Part shown: piece after piece, positions 48,709-60,022 of the stretch
Numbering within the stretch: the stretch's first letter is position 1
How the letters are laid out: each line of letters starts with the position of its first letter
Origin: Golubevia sp. BC0850
Lineage: Eukaryota > Basidiomycota > Exobasidiomycetes > Golubeviales > Golubeviaceae
Assembly (NCBI GenBank): GCA_012976225.1
Contig: JAAVVG010000008.1
Span: forward strand, 930,001-994,000
Direction of reading: 5' to 3'
Length of the DNA: 64,000 bases
Translations under genes and position numbers: made by a program
The notes under the pieces: model-generated
The model's database searches: none
The model's input: only the letters and a program-made list of their open reading frames with translations
Told to the model about the DNA's origin: nothing

Positions 48709-50696
48709 TCACTGCCCCTTCTTGCTCTTCTCAGTTTTCACATTGGTTTCTCCGAGTTTTGTTGGAGGTCTGACGACGAAGCAAGCTGTTCCGACTGAGA
48801 TTGACAAGTGAGAAGGGGAGACAGGGGTAGAAAGAAAAATGGTGGGTCAGATCTATGTAGAAGAGACTTTCAATAAACAGAGTTGTCCACTTTCTGATTG
48901 CTGAGTTCTGTGAAGGATCAGAGAGACAGAGGGTCGGACCAGAAAGACATACTCACGTTCAGTAGTGATAGTAGTAACCACCTTCCAACAGAAATGACCA
49001 TAGAGAACCAAAGATGCTAGAAGTGAGATCCAAACAGTAATACGAACTGAAATTTGAGAAGATTGAAAAATCGGACTGAAGATTGAGAATTGGAAAGAAA
49101 GTGAAAGAAGTGTAAGAGGTGGAAGAGGAGAAAAAAAAACGAGAGATTTAGTTAATCTCCTGCAACACCTTCGCGTTCTTCTAATCTTCATTTCCACCTC
49201 AAAAACCCCCTCATTATGACCCATAAATGCCTAGCCCTCCCTCTCACTTCTTTACCCCACGTTGCATAAAATGTTCAACTCACCCGCCCAACAAGCCATC
49301 GACCATCCCAATGGCACTCCAAACGATGGTGACATTCCAATAAGGACAAGGAGCCTTTGTAACATGAGCCACGATCAACAATCCAACATTGTAAGCGAAA
49401 CACAAGCCCCAATAACAAAGGAAAGGGAAAAAAGTGATTGGATCGGCGATGATGCTAGCTTCTTGAGATAGAGCCCAAAAGGTGTTTGTTGAGAGCTGAA
49501 GGATTAGAGGAGCTAGACCTAGAAGAGAGGAGTAAGGAGAGATGTTCCTTGATCGGAGAGAGGTGGAGACGTTGGAGTAGCTAGAAGAGGGGAGGAGAGG
49601 GTTGGGCTGGGCTGAGGAATGTCTTCTACTTTGAAGAAGCTGGTGATGTTTTGAAGTATGACCCCATCATGCCCGTAACCCCACCCCTCCCCCTTTTAAA
49701 AGAAGTAAAGACTCACCTAGCAGCGATATTCCCAACCAATCCCAAAGCACCCAAAGCCATAAAGGTTTCATTCAAAGGTAAATTCCAACTGACCAAGGTA
49801 GAATTCTTTCTAACCCAATCCAACTTCTCCAAGCCTGAGATTTGTAATATTCCAGTATCCCAGAATCCACTTCCACCCATCAAGGCAGTGATAAGATAAA
49901 TCCCACAAATCATCAAGATGCCTTCTACAGGACCTGAGAAGGAACTTAAGAAGAGTGTTCCAGTATGATATTCCTCCCAAGTGGTTAAATAGAAAGTACT
50001 CAAAGTTGCAATCAAACTTGTGATAGTCCAATAAGATCTACCTAGATTCAAAGCGTTTGAAACCAAAAGACATTCCAAGGTTGTGTTTAAAGCATCACAA
50101 CCATGATCGAAGAGTTCACCTAATGGACCTGCCATGCTCGTTCTTCTAGCTTGTTTACCATCGATTGCATCTAATGATTGATAGGCGAATAAAGAGATTG
50201 ACCAAAATATGTAGACGATAGGTGGTAGACAATTAGAGGAAGTGGATCCAAATCTTGATGAAAGGAGGTTTGGAATCCAATCCAAAGCTTTATTTCCAGT
50301 TAAGTTCAAACCTAATTCTATTGATTCAGCTTCTGAGACTGAGGGTGGGATACCAAAAGAAGAACCGAAGAGGGATTGAGTTTCTAGAAGGTTGGAAGTT
50401 GAACTTCCAGGTGAATTGATTAAACCTAGCTTGCTGCGAGTTCCACATTCTAATCCTGGATCATAATAGATTAAAGTAAGGAAGTTTAAGAAAACTAGAG
50501 CTAAACCTGATAAGGTGATGGTGTTGGGTGCAATGCTTAATGGGAATAAAGTCACTAACCAATTCCAATAAGGTGTCAAAATGTACTTTGAGATTAAGGA
50601 ATGATCTGCTCCTGAATACTTGTAAAGTCGTAGGTTCGCTCGTCTAGACGCTGGAATGTAATCGAACACCATACTTGAAGAAGATAGAGGAGCCAA
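48709..50696 (-). CDS. Choline/ethanolamine phosphotransferase (Cpt1/Ept1-like)
   Basis: It joins CDP-choline or CDP-ethanolamine to diacylglycerol in the last step of the Kennedy pathway, in the ER membrane. The first long exon (50696 to about 49719) holds the CDP-alcohol phosphotransferase motif: DGKQARRT, then GELFDHGCDALN, with the two Asp pairs and Gly spacing intact. Hydrophobic segments flank it on both sides (WNWLVTLFPLSIAPNTITL before it). Later exons supply LLGLAPLILQL, YWGLCFAYNVGLLIVAHVTK with PYWNVTIVWSAIG, and VRITVWISLLASLVLYGHF. The last short exon ends in lysine-rich residues at 48709. The start is ATG 50696; an in-frame ATG at 50672 (MVFDYIPAS) is an alternative. A Ser-rich loop after the second helix is somewhat longer than usual. 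Confidence 0.93.
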
Positions 50697-51145
50697 AGAG
50701 GATGAGGATGGAGTCAGGAAGACACTTAGTAAAACGTTTCAAAAGCGCTAACAAGAAGAGTCAAGCTCCACCTCGCAGTAACCTCTTCTAATAGTTTCTA
50801 GGGCGCTCTGAAAGCTTTCTTCTCATCCCTTTGCCTTCCATCCTACCAAAGTTTCAATAACAGGACTTTCTTTGAACCCGAGGGGAAGGGAGTTGCAGAA
50901 GAAAGGAAAGCTGAACAGTTACAGACCTCTCTACTCGCACAAAGGTCCAACGCCTCATCAATTGTTCCGGCTCCATTTTGTTTTATCAAAAGCTTTGTGT
51001 TCTGGGGCTTGAACCTTTTGAGAATGACGTAAACCGAAGTGGAATCTCGGGTGGCAAAACCTGTTGTGTTATTCTCGGATCATCGAGATCATCCACTTTC
51101 TTCTCTCCTCTCTCCTCATCCTTTACTCTCATTAAAAAGAAAGTG
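50697..51145. promoter_or_regulatory. Divergent spacer, phosphotransferase / Nudix genes
   Basis: An in-frame upstream start for the Nudix gene exists at 50978 and would add 56 residues of mixed, poorly conserved-looking sequence. I treat it as leader. No element recognised. Confidence 0.4.
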
Positions 51146-52607
51146 ATGATTCTGACTGATTCAGGATATAGACAACCTCTTAACTCATCTCTCTCAACAT
51201 CCTTAACTCCATCAAACTTGCAAGCCATCCAAAATCTAATCTCCTCAGCTTCACCTCATCCTTCAATCTCATCATCACTTCCCTCAAAATCACAAGCAGC
51301 AGTTGCCATTCTCCTATTTCAACCAACTCCAGAATCAATTCAAATAATATCGGAAATCAAATCTCATTCTCCTTCTCATACAACGATCCATGAAGAGAGT
51401 CAAGTGAAAGTACCTGTACCTTCAGATCTTCAGGTCATTTTGACGACTCGATCTTTGAATTTGAGGTCTCATCCTGGACAAGCTAGTTTACCAGGTGGTA
51501 AAGTTGATAGGTCCGACGTTGAAAAGGGAGTCGAGTACACTGCTCTAAGAGAGTGTCATGAGGAAATCGGTTTGGATTTTGAGAAATGGTGGGGTGAGGG
51601 AATGGGTTGGGTTTGTACTGGTCAACCTTGTGAGTGATTCGAGAAAGAGTCAAGGTGATGAGCTTCAGTTCATACTGCGTCGGTGTCTTAGGTTTTTCAG
51701 AGATTAGACCAGAGGAGGAGACCATTCAGAGAGTGATTGGTCATGTCAGCTTCAAGCTTCAGTGACTCTCACTCGAGCTCCTCAACAAGCTCTATGTCGA
51801 TCATTCTTTTGATTTTCTTGGAAAGTGTTTTCCAATTCCTCCAAAACCAAGGTACTCTGACTGACTTTCCCCTACTTTCCCCTCCTCTCTCTCTCTTCCA
51901 GTCATCTCCAAAACCTCTCTCTTAGTCCACCCATCAGTTTTTCTTCTCTCCTCAAATCCTCAAACCTTACATTCAATCCTATCCTCTCTCTCACCTTCAC
52001 CTTCTGAGGTCTCGAAAATCTGGTCAAATCCTTTCAACTCCCTTCTCTCTTCTCAACCTCCAAACGAATGGCATTCCAAAAGATTATCAAATCCAACCAA
52101 AGTAGATAAGCACAGGAAACCTCAACAATTTTATAGAACTTATAGTGATGTACCCTTTTTGAGTTTGGAAGGTCAGAAGAAAGAAGTCAGAGTTCATAGG
52201 TTTAGGAGTGGAGAGGAGCTGATAAAGGTTAGTAGAATTCGAACTCTCCCCCTTTTCTTTCTTCTCGTCATTGCTTTTTTCCACTTGAATCCACTCTAAC
52301 CCTCTTTTCTCTGTTTTCCTCCCTTTCGTTCTTGGTCTCTCTCCTGTTCATGCCTCTCAAGGGTTTAACTTCAGACATCATCCTCTCACTCTCAACCATA
52401 GCTTACCATCCTCCCAAGTTTCGAATCTCAGCTCCAAATCAACCTTCATTCGACATTTTACGAAAACTAGTCATTGATAGGATCAGAAAGGGAGAGAAAG
52501 GAGAGAAGAGATGGGGAGATGGGGAAAGTGGTGATGGGAAGGAAAGGAGTGAGGAGTTCGAAACGTGGGAGGGAAGAGATCTGGAGGTAGAGGAGACGAG
52601 ATCATAA
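51146..52607 (+). CDS. Nudix hydrolase, Pcd1-type coenzyme A diphosphatase
   Basis: It cleaves CoA or oxidised CoA to 3',5'-ADP and phosphopantetheine; the yeast homologue is peroxisomal. Three exons (51146-51629, 51902-52227, 52362-52607) give 351 residues. The signature preceding the Nudix box in this subgroup is present (LRSHPGQASLPGGKVD), followed by the Nudix box itself (ALRECHEEIGL). The exon 1/2 join gives GWVCTGQP-FISKTSLLVHPSV, matching the family strand after the box. Exon 3 begins GLTSDIILSLSTIAY, the usual C-terminal helix. The 30-residue tail is highly charged (Glu, Lys, Gly), and no clear peroxisomal SKL signal ends the protein, although the last residues are Thr-Arg-Ser. Confidence 0.86.
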
Positions 52608-52923
52608 ATGGAAATGGGAATCTCGATGGAAAGGGCACACAGTGGGTTGGAGTTTGAATGTGGAAGAGAGACCAACGACTCCACTCTAGAGATCAACTGA
52701 TGGAGAATTTCGAAAAAGAGTTAGAGATCTAGGGTTTCTTTCTATCTTTCAATCTTCAGAATTTCAAATCCCGACTCAAGAATCTACGAATCAAAATTAC
52801 CTCTTCGAAAACAAAAAGAGACCTAGCAAGCAAAGCAGTTTCCTTCTCAATTCCATACACGCAATCATTCCAAAGACCCGTGAAATTCTCTGACTCATAC
52901 ATTCGCAATTCTTTGTTGTACTT
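52608..52923. other. Intergenic, no supported gene
   Basis: AT-rich 3' flank between convergent genes. Confidence 0.4.
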
Positions 52924-53597
52924 TTACATTTCGTTTTTAAAATCTAGAGATTGTAGACCTTTACTGTTCTTGTGGGCTAGATCGAAGCCAGAGATGAAAG
53001 GGACGACCTCCTCAGGCTGAGCAGCTTCCCCAACTTCTCCGAATTGCTCAGATTGTATTAGATCCATTCTGACTTTGTAAGCAGCATTTGTTGACCAAAG
53101 TCGTCTTTTGAAGTGGGGTAACGAGTAGGATGAGTTGCTTGATGAAGATAGATCTTGACTCTTCAGATAAATCAGTTCTGGCGAGCTCTTGAAGTCTTGA
53201 TTGCTCAAAGTAGGGTGAGAGCTGATAAGTTCCCAGCGGAAGAATTTGTATGATTTTGGGAGTTTCCAACTAGCAGCTGCTGGGATGAACATTTGAGTTT
53301 GAGAGCAGACAGATCTTTCAAAATAAATCTTGCAGACCTACACGCTCTTCTATAGAACGAGTGAGAAGTCCGATCAATCTCAAAGCAAAGTTGTTCAAGG
53401 AACTAAAAAAGTGAAAGTTGTTCAATGTACCCTCGACAAGATTTGACTGTCTGTTTTGATTTGCTTCCCCTAGCTCCCAGTCGGCAATATCGAGAAGGTA
53501 GCTTATGAAGAGGAAGGCGAAATCTCTCAGTTGATGATCGCAGTGAACAGGAACCTTTAGATTCAAGAGGAAGATGAAGAAACATCTTTCTTTTCAA
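52924..53597 (-). CDS. Unrecognised protein, tentative
   Basis: Two frames appear to belong together on the minus strand. The first, 53566-53340, reads Leu/Phe-rich helices (FAFLFISYLLDIADWELGE, then NNFALRLIGLL). The second, 53292-52924, reads WKLPKSYKFFRWELIS, then Ser-rich and Glu-rich parts. A short intron from GTAGGT near 53341 to a CAG near 53277 would join them. No family recognised. It lies just upstream of the flank of copy D, in the opposite orientation. Confidence 0.25.
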
Positions 53598-53771
53598 CAG
53601 GCCGTCGCCACTGCCACGTTTTGTCGATCAGCTGCTGACACTGAAAAACCCTTGCCCATCCAAAAGTGAAGAATTCAAGTTCTTGACTCTTCTTACCAAT
53701 CCATTCCGATCGATACTTCGTTCTTTCCTTCGCCAATCTTACACAGAACACTAGAAACACAACTTCGCAAG

Positions 53772-55780
53772 ATGAATAAGAGAGCCAACGAAGACGCTCA
53801 ATCCGAACAGGAACTATCAGCCAAACGCAGCATCACTTCAGAACAGCAACACGCTCTCAGATTGAAGGAAGCTCAAGATGCTTTGGACAGACTGGATTAA
53901 AAAACTGTAGAATAGCTATGTTCCTTCGTTCTGCCTGTTGCTCAATTCATAATGTCCTCTTCTCTTTGTTGCTCTCCGACCCAGATCATCGATTCAGGAC
54001 CTGACTCTATACAACCACTATTGATCAGGAGTATGAGTCTCGGATCCAGAGGAGCACCTCACGAGGCAGTCAAAGATGTAGAATCGGCGTTGGAAAAGAG
54101 AAGGGTCTTCAAGTGAGTTCTACCGGTAGATCGCCACCCTTTCCTTCCCTGATTTTTTTCTGTTGATTTCTGCTAATGAACTTTCGACTTTCTCATCCCT
54201 TCACAGACGCACTCCCGAGCTGGATTCGCCCACCTTAGGATGGCCCTTCACCACTTCGGACTAGCCAGAGAACAGCAGAAGAGAAGTGAGGCTTCGGGTC
54301 ATCTCCAGTCCATCGACTACGAAGCTATCACAAAGGATGTCCAATCATCAGCAGCCAAAGAGCTCAAGAGCCGTTTCGAACGAGTGTCTCCCGACCTCTT
54401 CTTCAAGCTCTTTTCCTTTGCCGACGCTACTTCTCTCGTCAGATCTACGTCGGTCTCCAAGGCTTGGAAGGAGTCGATCCATGGATCTTCGGAGCTCTTT
54501 CGCAACTTTAGGATGGAAGGAAAGGGACAGGAGATGTTCAAAGGACTGAGGCTTTTCAGCAAACGGAGCCAGGACTCGATTCGAAGAATGGAACTGGAAT
54601 TCGATGATAAGCTGAACCCCCCTCTGCAAGTAGCACTGGCAACACTCATCAACAGATCATCCAAAAGTCTCCAGGTTCTCTCTGTCGGTCATCAAGGAGA
54701 TCTCTGCAAGTTGATCGTGGACGTAGCTGGGGAATGTGATGGACTCTCCTCTCTAAGTTCGTTCCGAAAGGGCGTCAAGGAAATGAGAACCCCCAAAAAG
54801 AGAAAAATGAGAGTCATATTTCCGTCAACTTGGAAAGCTTCACTGGATACTTTGGAATGGACATCAGGAGATGAGAACCTGATCTGCAACGATGCTCTTC
54901 TGGATCGACTTCGAGGAGCAAGAAAGGTCATCATCAGCAGCTCCAAACTTACTTCTGCCTGGATGGTCCAGCTTCTATCATCAAATTCAAGATTAGAAGA
55001 GATACGTCTACGCATGGTGGGAGAGAGCAGCCGAGTCGACAACATTCCACCAATGGATCTGCCCAATCTCAACCATCTCTACCTCGTTTCCGTTCCGTCT
55101 CCAAGATCGACCCTAAGTGGGGACTCAAGCCTCTTCTTCGAGAACTTCAACGCGCCAAGACTGAGAAGTCTTGAAGTTCATCGCCTGAAAGCACAAGATC
55201 TCTCTGCCTTCAGCACCACGTCTTCTCTCGAGGAGCTCTTTCTCCACGACCTTCAAATCAAGGATTCCGCCTCTGCCAAAGCAGCTGCCTCCGCTCTCGT
55301 CGAATCCGTTAAGGACTGGTCGGAGCTATGGTGCTTGGGACTCGTTTTTCCGCCATCAACTCCTTCCGTCTTCTAAAAGAATCTAGTGCAGCTTCTCACA
55401 CCGCTCTCAAGGGAAGGGATCAGAGCAGGCTCTCGAGAGAGCATGCCACTTCTCGGCTTGCGGGTTCTCAGAATAGAACCGCGAAGAAGTCTGAACGCAT
55501 CTATAATCATCGAAGGCACAGATCTAGCAGCACTGGTGGGAGCAAGGAAAGCTGCAAGCACAGGACGCTCATTAGCGGACGTGGCTGCAATTGCTAGCGG
55601 ACTCCTCGACACTCTGGACGTTCCCGCTTCTGAGGGACAATCCGCCTTTGCACCTTCTCAAAACTTTGCCGAGATTAGCCCTCTGAATTCTTCAGCTTCG
55701 GTGAGAACAGATGATGCTACGGTCTCTTGACTGAAGAAGAATGTTCGGAATCTCAAGATAGACAAGTGGAATTGTTTCTA
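53772..55780 (+). pseudogene. TPR/F-box/LRR family copy D, broken
   Basis: The ATG at 53772 starts the family first exon, but two stops follow the DRLD motif (near 53898 and 53913), and the second exon has lost a base near 54096. The third exon from 54207 is open for 390 codons: a TPR-like tail, F-box (VSPDLFFKLFSFADAT) and LRRs, virtually identical to copy C up to 55285. After that it resembles copy B's 3' part. One in-frame TAA at 55374 (relatives have Tyr-Glu there) cuts the frame before the C-terminal block, which is still readable to 55730. An ATG at 54240 could in principle start a 378-residue F-box/LRR protein without the TPR part, so a truncated product is not excluded. Confidence 0.78.
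54207..55285 (+). repeat. Long inverted repeat, arm 2 (copy D / copy C)
   Basis: Partner of 32774-33852. The left limit is the exon 3 acceptor. The right limit is within the SASAKAA motif. Confidence 0.9.
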
Positions 55781-55789
55781 AGAAGGTGA

Positions 55790-56810
55790 GTCTAACTATC
55801 ATTCTCTCACTCGTTTCCACGCCTCTTTCCCATATATTTTGATAAGCAGTTGACTCTCAAAGGTCCCATCTCTTTCCCTTTCTTCTCTATTTGAAATTTC
55901 TAGGTGGGATCGCCTCTTATCGAGGTCCCTCCCTTCTGTCACTGACCTAGCCTGACTAGCTTTTTCGATTATGGCCTCTTACTTTCACCATTTGACTCTC
56001 TGGACGATTTTGTTTCCCTTTCAAACTTGTTTCGATTCTTCACTTTCTGTTTCATGATCCCTGAAAGTTCCCAATTCCGCAGCCCTGGGAATGACATTAC
56101 CTCCCCTCCAATCTTGAATTCAAAAATGAAAAAATGTTTCTTGCATTCGCTTCACCAATCTTCACTGTTCTTTGCTGAGATCACTTCACGATCTCACAGG
56201 CAGGGATGAGAAACTTCAGCGCGCAAGAGGGATTTAGTGGCTACAACCCCATCAATTCCAAAAGGATTGAGTCGTGGAGAGAGTGTCTACGTGAATAGCG
56301 CAGAAAGAGTACAATCACATGAAGTCCTTATGTGTCATCTCTAATTCACAGAAGTAGACAACAAAGATCAGCGAAGGTCTTGACCTGACATCACTCAGCT
56401 CACATTGCCAAGTCGCTCGTCTTCCTCTACTCTTATATCTCATACTCTATTGACCTTTTCATCTCTTCCGTCGTTCTTCCCATCTAAAAACAGTTCCTCG
56501 CCTCCCAAAGTCAAGAGGCCGCTTGACGAAAATCATTTGTCCCTTTCAATTCAATTCTAAAGTTGACGGCCGCATCGACTTCTCCAGGCCTTCACTTAGA
56601 CTCGTTCCCTCTCTCTGGATTCGGCTTTTTACTGCTTGGCCAGTAGGGATCAAAGGGACTTGAATTGCAAGTTCACTATTTTGAAAGGAAAGGCTCGAAA
56701 TTTGGCTTGCAGTTGCTGGTTTTGTGACGCGGGTGTAGGATAGACTGCGAAAGGAAGAAATGTGGGACTACAAAATAGGCAAGTGAGATCAAGTCCTTTT
56801 TTTTTCTCTC

Positions 56811-56841
<31 letters not shown>

Positions 56842-58067
56842 CTTTTTTTGAATCAATTGAATTCCAATGCCGTCGTCAATGGTCAAGTACCTAAATACAA
56901 AACTTCCCTGGAATACAAAGCGAAAAGTATTTAATTGCAATGTTAAAGCTTCAAAAAAACTTGAGGTTTGAGGTTCTAAGTTTGAAAAGTTTGAGTTTAA
57001 AATTTTAAAGAGGAGAGTTTAAGGGGCTGAAAGTTTGAAGAACCATTGGAGTTGAAATTCAAAAAAAAAAAAAAAAAAGTCTAAAGGGGGAACATTGAGA
57101 ATAGAGGGTCCCTGAAAGGGGAAACCAAAACAAGGGGGTGAAAAATAAACGAGACTTAAAACTGGAACATTTGAAGTGAATTTGATGGATTAGGTTCTGA
57201 ACTTCTCTTTTCTTCTCTTGCTAAAGACTTCGAAACCTAAGTTGATGGATGCTATTACTTTTTGATTCATCTTTAATTCTTCTTTCTGGTCTACCGGAGT
57301 AAACTCGAAACCTTTGAAGAATCTTCTAGATCTGGCTTCTCTGAAAATAGTACTAGCATGAACCACTTGAATTACGAAAGGATGGAGAATCAACTTGTTG
57401 GTTTTCTTTTTTTTGGATTTTTGGACATAGAACATTTTCGTTTTTTTTTTCATTAAGCTTGGGATGATGGAATGCTTTTTACGCACGCAACATCTGATCC
57501 GAAGAGCAAAGTGAAGCAAGTATGGGACTCCGATGCAATTGATACATCTGATCCAGCAGCCACGAACCTGCTCGACCCCTACCCATTAGAACCAAGCCCC
57601 AGTGGAAACACTCAGTACTCTGTTGAAGGGTATGATCTACCTAGCAGAAAGAAGGGGTGAGGAAAATTGTTCTAGGTACTCAAAAAATGAAAGAGGAATG
57701 GAAGGGAACATAAGATTGAAGTTCCTTTGTCTAGAAGTTGGCGCGTAATCTGGAGGTTCTTGAAGATAGCGCTGACTCTGAGATTGAAGGCTGAAGTGGT
57801 TGGTGGGTATTGAAGTTCTGATCTCGATCCTCTTCTAGATCTTGCCCATCTGACTACTGAGTGCAGCCAGAAAACTAGAAGTCGGAATTTGAGGGTCTCC
57901 CATTAGTTTGAACTATTGAGCTTGAAGCAGACGATGTTGGAGTAATCAGGAATTGAAGAGTCTGAGAATCTCTTGAAAAGTTGAAGTGGAGCCCTTGAGA
58001 GATCATCGAACCATGATGGACAATTGTAGAGGATTCAAAAGATGGACGGCCGAACCAATTAAGTAAA
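55790..58067. other. Gene-poor region with homopolymer tracts
   Basis: Contains T-runs at 56795-56847 and an A-run near 57061-57078. Frames such as 57190-57519 (minus, Lys/Arg-rich) and 57472-57660 (plus) have no recognisable family. I see no convincing gene. Confidence 0.45.
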
Positions 58068-58174
58068 GGCTCTTTGCTCGAGTGGTCTAAGAGGCAGTGT
58101 TTAGGACATCACTTCAAAGTGAAGGTACAGTCTTCGATCCGCTGTTAGCGTGGGTTCGAATCCCACAGGAGTCA
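58068..58174 (+). tRNA. Probable intron-containing tRNA, isotype uncertain (Leu-UAG favoured)
   Basis: A seven-pair acceptor stem forms between GGCTCTT (58068) and AGGAGTC (58167), followed by A. The T-arm is perfect (GTGGG, TTCGAAT, CCCAC at 58150-58166). The D-arm has a three-pair stem, CTC/GAG, and the GGTCTAA loop typical of leucine tRNAs. The 5' anticodon stem CAGTG precedes TTTAGGA, which would place UAG as anticodon. The 3' stem CGCTG at 58139-58143 then requires an intron of about 34 bases after position 37, but leaves only a short variable loop, which is odd for leucine. Alternatively CGCT-GTT-AGCG is a long variable arm and the intron is shorter. It is oriented with no close neighbours. 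Confidence 0.7.
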
Positions 58175-58200
58175 AATCTTTTTTGTTGGGGCACATCCTA

Positions 58201-59118
58201 TTAGAATTTTTTTGCCTTGAGACCTTGCATCAAACCTTTCGCTGTGCTCACCTTGTCTTTTCTGTTTGCTTGGTGCGCATATTTCATTCCTTTATCTAAA
58301 CCCTTCACCAGTCTCTCTCCATGAGGTTTGAGTAGTTTTTGACCCTGATCCGAGCTCCAGCGCCTTGTAGAGGTCGACGCTTTGAGCGTTTTCCTTTTCC
58401 TTCCCTTTTTATTGCGTTCCAAGGCTTTTTCTCTCACAGAGTGATGAAATCTATGAAATTCAGAGCATTTACTCAAGGTAGCTCTGGAGCAAGTAAGAGA
58501 AGAGTGACCCAATGAAGAGCGAGTCTGCATCAACATCTTGACTCCCAATCAGCTTTAAAACTCCATGTTAGTACCCGGGTTAGAGAATTTTTTACGTTTC
58601 AGCAGACTTTCAGAAGTTTTGGGAAGTCCAATACTGTTGATATTGAGCTCAAGGCCTCCAAATGCATCATCAATATCTTCGAGTAAGTAACTACGCTTCA
58701 AAGTTGGGCAAACAGACAGTGTGGAGCTTGAGAGAATCATCAATATTTTTGCTGGACCATGCAGCCCTTTCCCCTCTCATCTTCAATCCTATTCTGTTTC
58801 TCTTCCCTTGTGATCTCAAGCTCTTTCATTGATTGAATCGAATTCACTAGTCAAGGTAGCTTGAGTGTTGGAAATTTGGTTCTCTTCCCCTGGAAACAAG
58901 CTCATCTTTGACACAAATTCAATCTTATGTTTCAAAAACATTTTTTCGCCCCTTGGGGCCAAAATGTTTCCTCGGAGTAACATAACCCTTCTTAGAACAT
59001 TTTGAAAATCAGATGCAAAACTTTCCAGGCTGGATTGCTGAAAAATTTCATAGTTGTTTTGAGAACTTCCCAGCAGCCTGCTTAGAATGTTTTTACCACC
59101 TTTTTTGGAATACTTCAA
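58201..59118 (-). CDS. Fragmented coding-like region, unrecognised
   Basis: Three minus-strand frames in a row (59118-58816, 58743-58555, 58548-58201) give protein-like compositions: a Lys-rich N-part with KHKIEFVSKMSLFPGEENQ, a middle with YLLEDIDDAFGGLELN, and a basic tail (KNKKGRKRK-type run, many Lys/Arg/Gln). Introns could link them, but I could not fix phases. It could be a decayed mobile-element protein or a small nuclear protein. Confidence 0.22.
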
Positions 59119-60022
59119 AGAGGACCTTTGTCATGCCTTGTTTTGTACTTTAGCACATTTGGATCTTGGGTTCAAGAATGCATGGAGGTCAGCTTCAGCA
59201 GGTCTTAGGTGCAGTTTTGAGGCATGATTCAGATCTTTTCCAGAGATTTGAAGCTGGGATTTGAAGCTTTGTTAGAGCTTCTATTTACAGGCTATGATGG
59301 TAGACGGAGCATTTGTTTTGCAAGAAGTCAAGTACAAACATTGAGTCACATGGTCAAAGGGGGCTAGTGTCCAAAAGCGAGGAGACCAACGACTTCTCAC
59401 AGTGAGAAGTCGAGAAGGGAGGAAAGGGGGGGGAGAAGAGAGAGGAAGAGGAAGAGGAAGAGGAGAAAGGTTTGAAAGGGAAAGAGAGTAAGAAGGAGAA
59501 GGAAAGGGCTTCACCTTGAGCTTGATTGAAGAACTTGAGAAGAACTAGAACAAGAAGAACTAGAACATCGAGTTGAGTAGATCCAGCACTTCGAAGTAGT
59601 ATTTCTTCTGCATCTACTCTTCTGCTCCGACCTTCTTGATAGCACGCACTGTTGCTTCTTCTGGAGAAGGTAGAGCATCCCTCCTGGTGGTTGTGAGCTG
59701 CACTGTAAGTTTATGATTGGCTTCAACGGCCAGCTTGTAATCACTGTAAGACGAGAGTGTAAGCGAAAGAAAAAGGTTAGTGTACAGCCACCAGAGAGAA
59801 ACTCTTCAGGCACAGATCATTCCTACTCACGCTTGACGCTTTGCGTTGTTCAGAACTTTTGGTGAAATCTATTCCAGAAGTGTCCAGACTTTTGAGATTC
59901 ACCCTCTTGAAGGGTGACCAATAGATCTGTTCAAACCACCGGCTCCCAAGCCGACGAGAGAAGAAAAGAAAGAGGTCAAGAGGAAGAGAAGAATCCGAGA
60001 ATCTGACAATTGGGCAAAACTC
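59119..60022. other. Region without a supported gene
   Basis: Minus-strand frames at 59281-59514, 59511-59813 and 59777-60109 are low-complexity or lack family features. A purine-rich tract lies at 59405-59500. It may include the 5' flank of the KDZ element. Confidence 0.35.

Noticed and set aside
50978-51145. Upstream in-frame start for the Nudix gene
   Set aside because: The added 56 residues show no targeting signal or conservation that I can see; the ATG at 51146 sits a normal distance before the domain.
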